Assembly: GCF_002369955.1 (NCBI RefSeq) | Contig: NZ_AP014564.1 | Span: 184,893 to 248,892 of the forward strand | Source of the DNA: Ichthyobacterium seriolicida | Lineage (GTDB): Bacteria; Bacteroidota; Bacteroidia; Flavobacteriales; Ichthyobacteriaceae | Direction of reading: 5' to 3' | DNA length: 64,000 nt | In this document: positions 36,469-45,174 of the stretch, in pieces | Layout of the letters: every line of letters starts with the position of its first letter | Position numbering within the stretch: the stretch's first letter is position 1 | Notes under the pieces: generated by a model | The model's input: the letters and a program-made list of their open reading frames with translations, nothing else | What the model was told of the DNA's origin: nothing | Database searches by the model: none | Translations under genes and position numbers: made by a program

Positions 36469-37206
36469 TCACATCATATTTCCTTTAGCCTTCCAGTATT
36501 TAATAAGCACAAAACCAAAGACCATCCCACCTAAATGAGCAAAATTCGCTACGTTGCCTCCCGTTAAAGTCAAGCCTCTAATCAACTCCATAGATCCTAT
36601 AATTATCACAAAATACTTAGTGCGAATAGGAATTATGAAATAAACATATATATACTGATTTGGAAACATCATACCAAAAGCTAACAATATTCCAAAAACA
36701 GCTCCAGAGGCCCCTACCGTAGGAGTATTTAATGCTAAATTGGCATTTGCCAAAATATGACTAGACCAGTTTTTACCCTCTCCCAAAATCCTAGCTCCCT
36801 CACTGTACAACATATTTAATTCCTCAGATGACAACTGTGTGCTAAGACTGCTAAACTCTATATGTTTTGCCAAGACATGTAATATTCCACCACCCAAACC
36901 CGTGATTAAATAGTACATTAAAAATCTCTTTGAACCCCATATGTTTTCTAGAGTATTTCCCAACATCCAAAGCATAAACATATTGATCAGTATGTGCTCA
37001 AACCCGCCGTGCATAAAAATATAACTGATGAACTGTATAGGCTCAAACATAGGACTCTCAGGAATATACAACCCTAAAATCCTATTTAGATCAAGCCCCA
37101 TACCCTTAAGAGAAAAAGTCAAAAGAAACATCAACCCATTTATGATAATGAGATTTTTTATCACAGGAGGAAAAGAACTGAAACTACCAGGACTAGTGTA
37201 ATTCAT
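36469..37206 (-). CDS. Rhomboid-family intramembrane serine protease
   Basis: A 245-aa polytopic membrane protein. The catalytic dyad is Ser167 in 'VGASGAVFG' and His224 in 'NFAHLGGMVFG'. The N-terminal 'FMHGGFEHILINMFML' carries the conserved HGGxxHxxxN motif of L1/TM2, and 'GGGILHVLAKH' lies in TM3. It cleaves substrates within the membrane; targets are unknown. A single base separates it from mutL, so it is cotranscribed with mutL, an arrangement often seen in flavobacteria. Confidence 0.93.
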   Translation of the reverse strand: MNYTSPGSFSSFPPVIKNLIIINGLMFLLTFSLKGMGLDLNRILGLYIPESPMFEPIQFISYIFMHGGFEHILINMFMLWMLGNTLENIWGSKRFLMYYLITGLGGGILHVLAKHIEFSSLSTQLSSEELNMLYSEGARILGEGKNWSSHILANANLALNTPTVGASGAVFGILLAFGMMFPNQYIYVYFIIPIRTKYFVIIIGSMELIRGLTLTGGNVANFAHLGGMVFGFVLIKYWKAKGNMM

Positions 37207-37207
37207 A

Positions 37208-39058
37208 CTAATTAAATTTTTTATCTATATCTGAAATATTCAAGGTTATAAAAGTAGTCTTTCCAAATGGACACAACATAGGAGTATTACATGCAAATAA
37301 CTGATCTATCAAACAAACCATAGTCTCCTTATCTAAGGATTGTCCAGTTTTTACAGCTAAGTTTTTCACAATAGATTTTATCATCATATCCTGTTTATTA
37401 TTAGCTATTTCTCTATCTAACTTAAAGTTTTCGATAATATCCTCTATAATACCCTTTACCTCCTTGGCATCAACATAAGGAGGAAGGCCTTTTACAGATA
37501 TGGTATTTATATCACTATCTAACCCATCTATTTCAAATCCCATATTTTTCAAATTTTCATATATCTCCTTTAAGAATATGATGTCATCTTTATTGAGAGC
37601 TATATCTATGCCAAATAATAACTTCTGTGAAACTATCTGATTTAGTTTTACAGGAGATTTATATTTTTCGTACAGTATTCTCTGATGTGCTCTATTTTGA
37701 TGTATTAGTATAACACCTGATTTTTTATGCGACAAAATGTATTTGCCATGTATACTATAAGGTGAGATATCGTTGTACTCTTTTCTCTCAAATAGAGAAT
37801 CTTGAACATCCTTTTTTTCTATTATCAGAGAAGAGTATGGCTCTGAGCTGTCCAAATCACTTTTTATTTCATTAGAAACATTTATGTTTTCTGTATTTTC
37901 ATAAATACCTTCCCACTGAGGTTTTTGACTATACTCTTTGGTAAAGGGATTAAAATTGCGATCTACTTTTACACTAGCACTAGATGCTTTAAAAACATTT
38001 TTCTTTTGATAATTTTTATCATCTGGAATATCAAACAAACTGGTGTTTTCAAAATTTATAGTACTAGTTATATTGTATTGTCCCAATGCTTTTTTTACCA
38101 CAGATTTTATCAAAGCATATATATACGAATCGTTTTCAAACTTTATCTCGGTTTTTGAAGGGTGTATATTTACATCTATCTGAGAGGGATCTATATCCAT
38201 ATAGATGAAATAAGAAGGGTGATAACCACTGAGTAGCAATCCCTCAAAAGAACTATTTATAGCGTGATTTATATAAGAACTCCTTATAAAACGATTATTG
38301 ACAAAGAAAAATTGTTCCCCTCTAGTTTTTTTTGCCAAACTGGGTTTACCTATAAAACCATATATGTGTATATCGGGAGATTCTTCTTCTATTCTGACTA
38401 GGCTATCATCACTTTTCTTGCCAAACAGAGATATTATACGCTTTTTTAGATTGGTGGAATTTAGATTATAAATATCACTGTTATTATGAGAAAGAGTAAA
38501 GGATATCTCAGGGTGAGATAATACCACACGTTGAAATTCATCTATTATGTGTTTTAGCTCTATCTTGTCTGATTTGAGGAATTTCCTTCTAGCTGGAATA
38601 TTGAAAAATATATTTTTAACACCTATGGATGTGCCTCTACTTAGAACTATCTCTTCTTGGGATAATACCTCCCCCTTCTCGACTTTTAACTCAACGCCCA
38701 ATTCTGCACTTTCAAATTTAGTCTTCATCTCAACATGAGATACCGACGCTATAGAAGCCAATGCTTCCCCTCTAAATCCCTTGGTCTTGAGTTTAAATAA
38801 ATCATCGGCACACCTTATCTTAGAAGTAGCATGCCTTTTAAATGACATACGAGCATCGTTAGGACTCATCCCCACTCCGTCATCTATTACCTTTATCAGC
38901 TTTTTGCCAGCGTCTTGCAATATGAGATTAATAGATGTAGACTGAGCATCTACAGAATTCTCCAATAATTCTTTAACTACCGAAGATGGCCTTTGTACTA
39001 CCTCTCCAGCTGCTATCTGATTTGCGATGCGATCTGGTAATAATTCTATGATATCCAT
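37208..39058 (-). CDS. mutL: DNA mismatch repair protein MutL
   Basis: 616 aa. The GHKL ATPase motifs are intact: 'ELLENSVDA' (Asn34), 'DDGVGM' (59-64), 'HATSKI' and 'GFRGEALASI' (94-103). A long linker and a C-terminal dimerisation domain follow. The C-terminal 'CLIDQLFACNTPMLCPFGKT' contains the CPxGRP-like site of endonuclease-type MutL, here CPFGKT. An intact mutL makes a mismatch-repair defect an unlikely cause of the single-A frameshifts in this window. mutS is not in view. Confidence 0.96.
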   Translation of the reverse strand: MDIIELLPDRIANQIAAGEVVQRPSSVVKELLENSVDAQSTSINLILQDAGKKLIKVIDDGVGMSPNDARMSFKRHATSKIRCADDLFKLKTKGFRGEALASIASVSHVEMKTKFESAELGVELKVEKGEVLSQEEIVLSRGTSIGVKNIFFNIPARRKFLKSDKIELKHIIDEFQRVVLSHPEISFTLSHNNSDIYNLNSTNLKKRIISLFGKKSDDSLVRIEEESPDIHIYGFIGKPSLAKKTRGEQFFFVNNRFIRSSYINHAINSSFEGLLLSGYHPSYFIYMDIDPSQIDVNIHPSKTEIKFENDSYIYALIKSVVKKALGQYNITSTINFENTSLFDIPDDKNYQKKNVFKASSASVKVDRNFNPFTKEYSQKPQWEGIYENTENINVSNEIKSDLDSSEPYSSLIIEKKDVQDSLFERKEYNDISPYSIHGKYILSHKKSGVILIHQNRAHQRILYEKYKSPVKLNQIVSQKLLFGIDIALNKDDIIFLKEIYENLKNMGFEIDGLDSDINTISVKGLPPYVDAKEVKGIIEDIIENFKLDREIANNKQDMMIKSIVKNLAVKTGQSLDKETMVCLIDQLFACNTPMLCPFGKTTFITLNISDIDKKFN

Positions 39059-39339
39059 TTTAATATCTCAACAGCGTTGAACTCAACAATAATGTATATC
39101 AAATAAAAAAGTATGAGTAAAATTACTAAAAGTCTAGCATAAGCCTTCTTAGATTCTTTAGAATACATAGATACTCTACTGCGTTTATTCCATTCTGACC
39201 TAATATTTTCCCTGGTTAAATAGTTTCTATCTTTGTTTTTAGTCTTTGATTGTTCTATATCTTCTTTAATCTTACTATAGAACCTAGGGCGAAAATTAAA
39301 TGTCTTATTTTTGGATAATTTAGAAAACACAAATTTCAT
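39046..39339 (-). CDS. Small membrane protein upstream of mutL
   Basis: About 97 aa from the start at 39337-39339 (MKFVFSKLSKNKTF); an alternative start 8 codons upstream exists. The basic N-terminal region 'FNFRPRFYSKIKEDIEQ' and a single C-terminal helix 'LLVILLILFYLIYIIVEF' match a small conserved protein found before mutL in flavobacteria, sometimes misannotated as a riboflavin synthase subunit. It overlaps mutL by 13 bp and is probably cotranslated. Role unknown. Confidence 0.75.
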   Translation of the reverse strand: MKFVFSKLSKNKTFNFRPRFYSKIKEDIEQSKTKNKDRNYLTRENIRSEWNKRSRVSMYSKESKKAYARLLVILLILFYLIYIIVEFNAVEILKWIS

Positions 39340-39379
39340 TTCTAATCTCTTTATATGAACCAAACTCTAAATAATTTAA

Positions 39380-39682
39380 GGCTCAAGATATCTTAAGGGA
39401 TTTTTTTCTTAGCCATTCTAGCAAATAAAAATACAAATTTTCATTGCGATAATTAAATCCCATTCACACTCTTTTAGGTGATAAATTGTACTTTTTTTTA
39501 CACACTCTATTCCCTATAATAGGCATTATTGATCATGAAAAGTTTTTCACAATTTGTATAAACTTTTCTATTTTTAACACACTGAATACTCAAACTTTTC
39601 CTCCTGATACACGTCCTCTTTTTTCCTCGAACTCGTTTAGCTCCAAAATAACTATCATCTAATTCTATTTCCCCTTGATTAA
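39380..39682 (-). pseudogene. Decayed IS1595-type transposase relic
   Basis: It begins GGCTCAAGATATCTTAAGG, a degraded copy of the terminal repeat GGTTCAAGACAACTTAAGG. It then tracks the minus-strand copy at 55122, but with the middle ~200 bp deleted (the join is near 39490). It ends at about 39682 after 'CTAATTCTATTTCCCCTTGA'. Many mismatches, no usable frame. The rest of 39340-39854 is AT-rich without a gene. Confidence 0.7.
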
Positions 39683-39854
39683 TTATATGTTTTATATAGC
39701 TAGCTATAGTTCAATTATTTTGGAAGGCAAATGTACAAATAATTTATTCCCTCTATTTTTCCATGAGTACAACAAAAAAAACCTCTTAAATTAAGAAATT
39801 ATTTTTCACTAAATTGCCCCGTCTTTTGAATAAACTTTTTTTAAAAAAATTAAA

Positions 39855-40355
39855 ATGCAAAATATTACACTAAAAGGAAAGCCAGTAACTGTAAGTGGAA
39901 CTTTACCAAAAGTAGGATCCCCTGCACCTAATTTTACATTAGTCGCTAACGATTTATCAGAAGTACAATTAAATACTTTCGATGGTAACGATATAATTTT
40001 AAATGTATTTCCCAGTATAGATACAGCTACTTGCGCTCTATCTGTAAAACAATTTAATCAAAAAGCTGCTAGCCTATCTGAAAATATAAAAGTGCTTTGC
40101 ATCTCTAGGGATCTACCATTTGCTCAAAGTCGTTTTTGTGGGGCACAGGATATAAAAAATGTGATTTCCCTATCCGATTTTAGAACTGGAAATTTTGGTA
40201 ATTCTTACGGCCTTAACATAAGCTCTGGACCTCTGTCTGGTCTTTTGGCTAGAGCAGTTGTTTTAATAGATAAAAATGGAACTATAAAGTATACTGAATT
40301 GGTAAGTGAAGTATCAAATGAACCTAACTACGAAGAAGTATTCAAATACCTATAA
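39855..40355 (+). CDS. tpx: Thiol peroxidase (Tpx, peroxiredoxin)
   Basis: 166 aa, standard length. The peroxidatic Cys60 is in 'FPSIDTATCALSVKQF' and the resolving Cys95 in 'AQSRFCGAQDI'. N-terminal 'LKGKPVTVSGTLPKVGSPAP' and 'LLARAVVLIDKNGTIKYTEL' are typical of Tpx. An atypical 2-Cys peroxiredoxin of this type reduces hydroperoxides with thioredoxin. It stands alone, between an IS relic and an exonuclease gene. Confidence 0.96.
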   Translation: MQNITLKGKPVTVSGTLPKVGSPAPNFTLVANDLSEVQLNTFDGNDIILNVFPSIDTATCALSVKQFNQKAASLSENIKVLCISRDLPFAQSRFCGAQDIKNVISLSDFRTGNFGNSYGLNISSGPLSGLLARAVVLIDKNGTIKYTELVSEVSNEPNYEEVFKYL

Positions 40356-40426
40356 AATATAATATTATAAAATTTTACAACTGCTAATATCCAGAATTAA
40401 CAAGTAAAATTGTGTAATTCACAAAT

Positions 40427-41155
40427 ATGGATTTTAAAAACTATGATAAAAACATCTTATTCATAGACATAGAGACCGTCTCTCAAGAAAAAGATTGGGG
40501 ATCTCTATGTTCATACAAACAAAGATTATTTGACAAAAAGACTCAGTATGCCAGAAAGGATGATACTAGCCCTGAAGAATTCTATAAAAATGCTGGCATT
40601 TGGGCTGAATTTGGAAAAATTGTTTGTATTTCCGTAGCTTTTTTTAGATGTAATAAGCCCAATGAAAACGAGAGACAGTTGCGCGTAAAATCTTTCTTCG
40701 GCTATAATGAGCGAGATATTTTGTTAGAATTCAAAGAACTATTAGATAATCACCACAGTGGCAGGAAATGTCTGCTCTGCGCACATAATGGAAAAGAGTT
40801 TGATTTTCCTTATATAGCTCGAAGAATGATAATACTTCAGATTAAACTGCCAGATATACTAAATCTCTCAGGAAAAAAACCTTGGGAAATAGCACATATA
40901 GACACCATGGAAATGTGGAAGTTTGGAGATTACAAACACTTTACTTCCTTAGAACTACTAGCCTCTATCTTAAATATACCCACTCCTAAAGATGATATCG
41001 ATGGAAGCCAGGTAGCCTCTATTTTTTATGAAGAAAAAAATATCAAACGCATTGCAAGATACTGTGAAAAGGATACTGTAACAGTAGCCCAACTCTTTTT
41101 ACGTTTCAAAAACGAACCCTTACTAAATGAAGATGAAATAATCACTATTAAATAA
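40427..41155 (+). CDS. Predicted 3'-5' exonuclease (PolB-type exonuclease fold, DNA_pol_B_exo2-like)
   Basis: 242 aa with DEDD-nuclease motifs. Exo I is 'LFIDIETVSQ' (Asp and Glu near 12-14). Exo II is 'LCAHNGKEFDFPYIARRM'. Exo III is 'IARYCEKDTVTVAQL', with the Tyr-x3-Asp spacing of the DEDDy group. The family (Pfam PF10108-like) is widespread in Bacteroidota as a stand-alone protein, and its substrate is not defined. It is followed by a strong bidirectional terminator shared with the ribosomal operon opposite. Confidence 0.85.
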   Translation: MDFKNYDKNILFIDIETVSQEKDWGSLCSYKQRLFDKKTQYARKDDTSPEEFYKNAGIWAEFGKIVCISVAFFRCNKPNENERQLRVKSFFGYNERDILLEFKELLDNHHSGRKCLLCAHNGKEFDFPYIARRMIILQIKLPDILNLSGKKPWEIAHIDTMEMWKFGDYKHFTSLELLASILNIPTPKDDIDGSQVASIFYEEKNIKRIARYCEKDTVTVAQLFLRFKNEPLLNEDEIITIK

Positions 41156-41293
41156 CTACTTTAATTACTATAGAAATATAGCTCTATAATACTGAGCAAC
41201 TTTGGATAAAAAAACAAATTCAATAGTTTTCCTATAATGAGTAATATCAAAATTTTTATTGATCGTCTTAATTCTTTAGGAGCATATAAAACA

Positions 41294-41325
41294 AATTTCC
41301 CCATCGCTTCTGCGATGGGGAAATT
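41294..41325. terminator. Strong bidirectional terminator
   Basis: AATTTCCCCATCGC TTCT GCGATGGGGAAATT is a perfect 14-bp stem with a 4-nt loop between convergent genes. It lies 139 bp after the exonuclease stop and 73 bp after the rplI stop. Confidence 0.85.
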
Positions 41326-41398
41326 CTATATAACGGTGAGGTGTTTAAGAGTTAAAACAAAGATTTGTTACTCTTAATAAATTTCTCTTTTAGTTTTT

Positions 41399-41851
41399 TT
41401 ATTTTTCAGCCAAAACCTCAAAAGAAATATCTACTATAACATCCCTGTGAAATCTCAATTTAGCTTCGTATTTGCCAACAGTTTTTATAAGACCTGAACC
41501 GAATATTTGAACAAATTTTTTATCTAAATCTACTCCCTCTTTAGAAAGAGCAGAAGATAATTCTGCAGAAGATATAGATCCGAATAATTTACCTAACTTG
41601 CTCACCTTAGCAGATATTTTTATATCCAAATCCTTAGCCTTATTAGCCATCTCCCTAGCCGCCTCTACAATCTTAGACTCCTTAAATCGTCTTTGCTTGA
41701 GAGTTTCCTCAAGCATCTTCTTAGCTGAAGGCGAAGCTAAAACAGCAAACTTCTTAGGTATTAGAAAATTACGAGCATAACCAGGCTTTACGCTTACTAA
41801 GTCATCTTTAAAGCCTAATTTCTCTACGTCTGTTTTTAATATAACTTCCAT
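41399..41851 (-). CDS. rplI: 50S ribosomal protein L9
   Basis: 150 aa. The N-terminal domain 'MEVILKTDVEKLGFKDDLVS' and 'VKPGYARNFLIPKKFAV' is the L9 signature. A connecting helix and a C-terminal domain with 'KLGKLFGSISSAEL' follow. It binds 23S rRNA near the L1 stalk. Last gene of rpsF-rpsR-rplI, 12 bp after rpsR. Confidence 0.97.
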   Translation of the reverse strand: MEVILKTDVEKLGFKDDLVSVKPGYARNFLIPKKFAVLASPSAKKMLEETLKQRRFKESKIVEAAREMANKAKDLDIKISAKVSKLGKLFGSISSAELSSALSKEGVDLDKKFVQIFGSGLIKTVGKYEAKLRFHRDVIVDISFEVLAEK

Positions 41852-41863
41852 AATAGCACCAAA

Positions 41864-42151
41864 TTATTTTAACATATCCCCAACATAAGGCAAAAGAGAA
41901 AGAAATCTAGCTCTCTTTACAGCCCTCGAAACTCTCCTCTGGAACTTTAAAGAATTTCCTGTTAGCCTGCGAGGCAAAATTTTACCTTGCTCATTCAAAA
42001 ATTTCATAAGAAAATCAGGATCTTTATAATCTATGTACTTGATTCCCATCTTCTTAAAACGACAGTACATTTTCCTATCCCTAACCCCTATAGATAAAGG
42101 GGTCAGATACCTAACATCTTTGTTATTCGCGTATTTATTAAATCCACTCAT
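41864..42151 (-). CDS. rpsR: 30S ribosomal protein S18
   Basis: 95 aa. '[20 protein letters not shown]' and '[20 protein letters not shown]' form the core S18 sequence, and the protein ends '[16 protein letters not shown]'. S18 pairs with S6 on the platform of the 30S subunit, consistent with the adjacent rpsF (gap 2 bp). Confidence 0.97.
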   Translation of the reverse strand: MSGFNKYANNKDVRYLTPLSIGVRDRKMYCRFKKMGIKYIDYKDPDFLMKFLNEQGKILPRRLTGNSLKFQRRVSRAVKRARFLSLLPYVGDMLK

Positions 42152-42153
42152 TA

Positions 42154-42507
42154 TTATTGTTTGTTTTCAGTAACAGACTTTAATTTATTTCTTCTTTGCT
42201 CTGCATAATCCAAAGCGTGCTTATCTAAAGAGACGGTCAAAAAACGCATAATGTGCTCGTTTCTTCTAAACTCCAATTCAAGATCCGAAACTAAATCTCC
42301 TTCTCCTTGAAATTGTATCAAATTATAAAAACCCGTCTTTTTATTCTGTATTTGATAGGCTAACTTTTTCAATCCCCATTTTTCTATAGAGATTATCTCA
42401 GCTCCACGAGATTCTAAATAACTCTTGTATTGACGAACAGATTCATCAACCTGAACATCAGATAAAACGGGATTATAAATGAAAACAGTTTCATAACATT
42501 TCATCAT
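42154..42507 (-). CDS. rpsF: 30S ribosomal protein S6
   Basis: 117 aa. '[20 protein letters not shown]' at the N-terminus, '[20 protein letters not shown]' and '[15 protein letters not shown]' are typical of S6. It starts the rpsF-rpsR-rplI operon. A TAAATTTG box lies upstream. Confidence 0.97.
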   Translation of the reverse strand: MMKCYETVFIYNPVLSDVQVDESVRQYKSYLESRGAEIISIEKWGLKKLAYQIQNKKTGFYNLIQFQGEGDLVSDLELEFRRNEHIMRFLTVSLDKHALDYAEQRRNKLKSVTENKQ

Positions 42508-42543
42508 CTAAATATATTTTAATTTTGCAGAAAACAAAGTCGA

Positions 42544-42551
42544 CAAATTTA
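42544..42551 (-). promoter_or_regulatory. -7 box before rpsF
   Basis: On the minus strand TAAATTTG matches the Bacteroidota -7 consensus TAnnTTTG exactly, 37 bp before the rpsF start. No good TTTG -33 is visible at the usual distance. Confidence 0.45.
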
Positions 42552-42576
42552 GCGTTTTTTTCAACATTGGCGCTTT

Positions 42577-43392
42577 TTATTTTTCCGAAAAGTGTTCCAT
42601 AACTCGCTCACTTATACCAACACTAGAAAATCCACCATCGTGAAATAAATTTTGCATAGTCACTTTCCTAGTCAAATCCGAAAACAAAGTAATGACATAA
42701 AGTGCACAATCATGAGCCGTAGCATTGCCAAGGGGAGACATCCTTTCAGCATAATTGATAAAGCCATCGAATCCCTTTATCCCCTTACCAGCAGTAGTAG
42801 GAGTAGGAGACTGCGAAATAGTATTGACCCTAATATTCTTTTTAACTCCCCAATGATAACCAAAACTCCTAGCTATGGATTCTAAATAAGCTTTACTATC
42901 TGCCATCTCACCGTAATCTGGAAAAACTCTTTGAGCTGCAACGTATGATAGAGCCACCACAGACCCCCATTCATTAACAACATCTAAATTCATAGCTGTT
43001 TGCATCAATTTATGAAAAGACATAGCAGATATATCTAAGCCTTTGGCCATCCATTCATAATTAGAATTTGTATAGTGATAGCCCTTTCTAATATTCAAGG
43101 ACATACCAACAGAATGCAATATGAAATCTATCTTTCCACCTAAGACATCAACAGATTTTTTAAGTAAATTTTCCAAATCTTCCAAAGAGGTTATATCGGC
43201 AGGTATAATTTGAGAATTTGTCTTCTCAGCTAATTGGTTAATAGCACCCATTCTAATTGCCACTGGAGCATTAGTCAACACTATAGTAGCCCCTTCGGAA
43301 TAAGCCTGTTCGGCTACCTTCCAAGCTATAGATTCGCTGTCTAGTGCTCCAAAAATAATACCCCTTTTCCCCTTTAAAAGATTGTAACTCAT
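42577..43392 (-). CDS. fabI: Enoyl-[acyl-carrier-protein] reductase (NADH)
   Basis: A 271-aa SDR-type enzyme. The atypical nucleotide motif 'GALDSESIAWKVAE' and the FabI active site are present: Tyr150 and Tyr160 with Lys167 in the Y-x6-K arrangement (ALSYVAAQRVFPDY, then GEMADSKAYL). 'SQSPTPTTAGKGIKGFDGF' is the substrate loop. It carries out the last reduction step of fatty-acid elongation. It begins 7 bp after hemD, so both may share a transcript. Confidence 0.96.
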   Translation of the reverse strand: MSYNLLKGKRGIIFGALDSESIAWKVAEQAYSEGATIVLTNAPVAIRMGAINQLAEKTNSQIIPADITSLEDLENLLKKSVDVLGGKIDFILHSVGMSLNIRKGYHYTNSNYEWMAKGLDISAMSFHKLMQTAMNLDVVNEWGSVVALSYVAAQRVFPDYGEMADSKAYLESIARSFGYHWGVKKNIRVNTISQSPTPTTAGKGIKGFDGFINYAERMSPLGNATAHDCALYVITLFSDLTRKVTMQNLFHDGGFSSVGISERVMEHFSEK

Positions 43393-43399
43393 TACTATT

Positions 43400-44185
43400 T
43401 TATTTTTTATTAGATAACTCTACGTACTTCTCTATATTCATAATCATAGAAGTAGACTCGACAGTAGGAGCCTTAATATCACATATCAATCCTCTTCTCT
43501 CGACCGCCTCTAAAGTACTAGAACCATAAACTGCTATACGAGTATCGTTTTGTTTAAACTCTGGAAAATTATCAAACAGTGACTTTATACCCAGCGGACT
43601 AAAAAATACTAACATATCGTATGAAACATCCTTTAAATTAGATAGATCAGAACTAACAGTTTTGTACATACACGACCTGGTCCAATTTATTCCCAATTTA
43701 TTCAAACAATCAACAGTGGTAGAATTCAGTATATCCGAAGAAGGAAGTAAAAACTTCTCTTTAGAATGCTTTTTTAAATAGCCAGCCATGTCTTGAATAG
43801 TTTTTTTGCCTATAAAAACATTCCTTTTTTTATAATCTATATATATCTGTAAATAGTTTGCTAGAACTTCGAATTGACAGAAATATTTAAACCCTTTAGG
43901 GTCGAATCGCATTTCGTTTGCTACTCTAAAAAAATTATCTATCGCATTTTTACTGGTAAAGATAACCGAAGTGAAATTACTTAAATTTAATTTCTCTTCC
44001 TTTCTCAATGTCAACTCTGGAACCCCTTCAACCTCTATGAAAGGAATAAAATCTATTTTTATATTGTAATTATTTGTCAGATTGTCATAGGGAGAAGTGC
44101 CGTTAGCCTTCTCTGGCTGAGAAACAAGTATAGATCTAACCCGCTTACAACGATCACTATCTAACGTTTTAGTGTTATAATTCAT
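43400..44185 (-). CDS. hemD: Uroporphyrinogen-III synthase
   Basis: 261 aa. Sequence typical of flavobacterial HemD: 'SILVSQPEKANGTSPYDNL', 'IDFIPFIEVEGVPELTLRK', 'FTSVIFTSKNAIDNFFRVA', 'LLPSSDILNSTTVDCLNK' and 'MLVFFSPLGIKSLFDNFPEF'. It cyclises hydroxymethylbilane in haem synthesis. The N-terminus is slightly extended; the start could lie a few codons later. A TAAATTTG box precedes it. Confidence 0.9.
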   Translation of the reverse strand: MNYNTKTLDSDRCKRVRSILVSQPEKANGTSPYDNLTNNYNIKIDFIPFIEVEGVPELTLRKEEKLNLSNFTSVIFTSKNAIDNFFRVANEMRFDPKGFKYFCQFEVLANYLQIYIDYKKRNVFIGKKTIQDMAGYLKKHSKEKFLLPSSDILNSTTVDCLNKLGINWTRSCMYKTVSSDLSNLKDVSYDMLVFFSPLGIKSLFDNFPEFKQNDTRIAVYGSSTLEAVERRGLICDIKAPTVESTSMIMNIEKYVELSNKK

Positions 44186-44212
44186 GAGAAAATCTTATTT
44201 TGTAAGAGACCG

Positions 44213-44220
44213 CAAATTTA
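44213..44220 (-). promoter_or_regulatory. -7 box before hemD
   Basis: TAAATTTG on the minus strand matches TAnnTTTG exactly, 28 bp before the hemD start. The -33 region is not convincing. Confidence 0.45.
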
Positions 44221-44316
44221 GAAAAAAATACTTATCAAGATTTAACTCAAATCTTTATCATTTCGGCCTCACAAACTATAAAGCTGAGTTCCCTTAATTT
44301 TTTGGTTAAAAGTTAA

Positions 44317-45057
44317 GGTTCAAGACAACTTAAGGTAAATTTACATGCGTGTAACCCCTTATGTTATCTATGAAAAACAAGTATATAATTCGTTCAAGAA
44401 TTTCTGAGGCAAAATTCAGGTCTATTTTACGGTTATTTTGCCTAGATATTGAAGCGAAAAAAGTTAGTAAATTGACTAATGTAAGTCGTTATACTATCAA
44501 CAAAATTTTTGACAAATTACGTTTGTTAATTGTTCAAAAATGCGAAGAAGAAAGTCCCTTTAATCAAGGGGAAATAGAATTAGATGAGAGTTATTTTGGA
44601 GCTAAACGAGTTAGGGGAAAAAGGGGACGAGGATCAGGAGGAAAAGTTCCAGTATTTGGTATGTTAAAGAGAGAGGGTAAAGTTTATACACAAATTGTAA
44701 AAAAACTGCTCATCATCAGTAATAATGCCTATTATAGAGAGCAGAGCAAGTAAAGAAAGTACAATTTATACTGATGGATTTAAGTCTTATGACGGCTTGG
44801 TAAACTATGGTTATAAGAGGCATTATAGAGTAAAACATAGTGAAAATGAATTTGCTAAAGGAGTAAATCACATTAATGGAATTGAGAATTTTTGGGGACT
44901 ATGTAAAGTTCGATTATCCAGGTTTAGAGGAGTCCATAAGCACAAGTTTTATTATCATCTAAAAGAGTGTGAATTGAGGTTTAATTATCGAAATGAAAAT
45001 TTGTATTTTTGTATGTTAAAATGGATAAGAAAAAATCCCCTTAAGTTGTCTTGAACC
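44317..45057 (+). mobile_element. IS1595-type insertion sequence, copy 1, with 8-bp target duplication
   Basis: A 741-bp element. The 19-bp terminal repeats are perfect: GGTTCAAGACAACTTAAGG at 44317-44335 and its complement at 45039-45057. The direct repeat AAAGTTAA lies immediately outside both ends (44309-44316 and 45058-45065), as expected for the 8-bp duplications of IS1595. The transposase is interrupted by one extra A. A second copy of identical length is at 55122-55862. Confidence 0.9.
44361..45054 (+). pseudogene. IS1595-type (ISXO2-like) transposase, one-base frameshift
   Basis: The first part (to 44753) carries the HTH-like 'KVSKLTNVSRYTINKIFDKL' and the first catalytic motif 'EIELDESYFGAKR'. 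The second part (from 44725) carries 'TIYTDGFKSYDGL' and 'HINGIENFWGLCKVRLSRFR'. The break is in a run of seven A near 44701, where copy 2 has six and stays in frame. One A fewer would restore a ~230-aa transposase. Not active as written unless slippage occurs. Confidence 0.85.
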
Positions 45058-45100
45058 AAAGTTAAATAATAGATTAACCATTCCAACCTTTCGCTTAAAT

Positions 45101-45138
45101 AAAAACCCTTTACAGTTTTTTTTACTGTAGCGGGTTTT
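45101..45138 (-). terminator. Terminator of the Ala-rich lipoprotein gene
   Basis: AAAAACCCTTTACAGT … ACTGTAGCGGGTTTTT forms a stem with two mismatches, ~36 bp after the stop of the 980-aa gene, with a T-rich minus-strand continuation. Confidence 0.65.
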
Positions 45139-45174
45139 TAAAGTTTTTTCCAGTTTAGAAGCTTTTCTATTTAA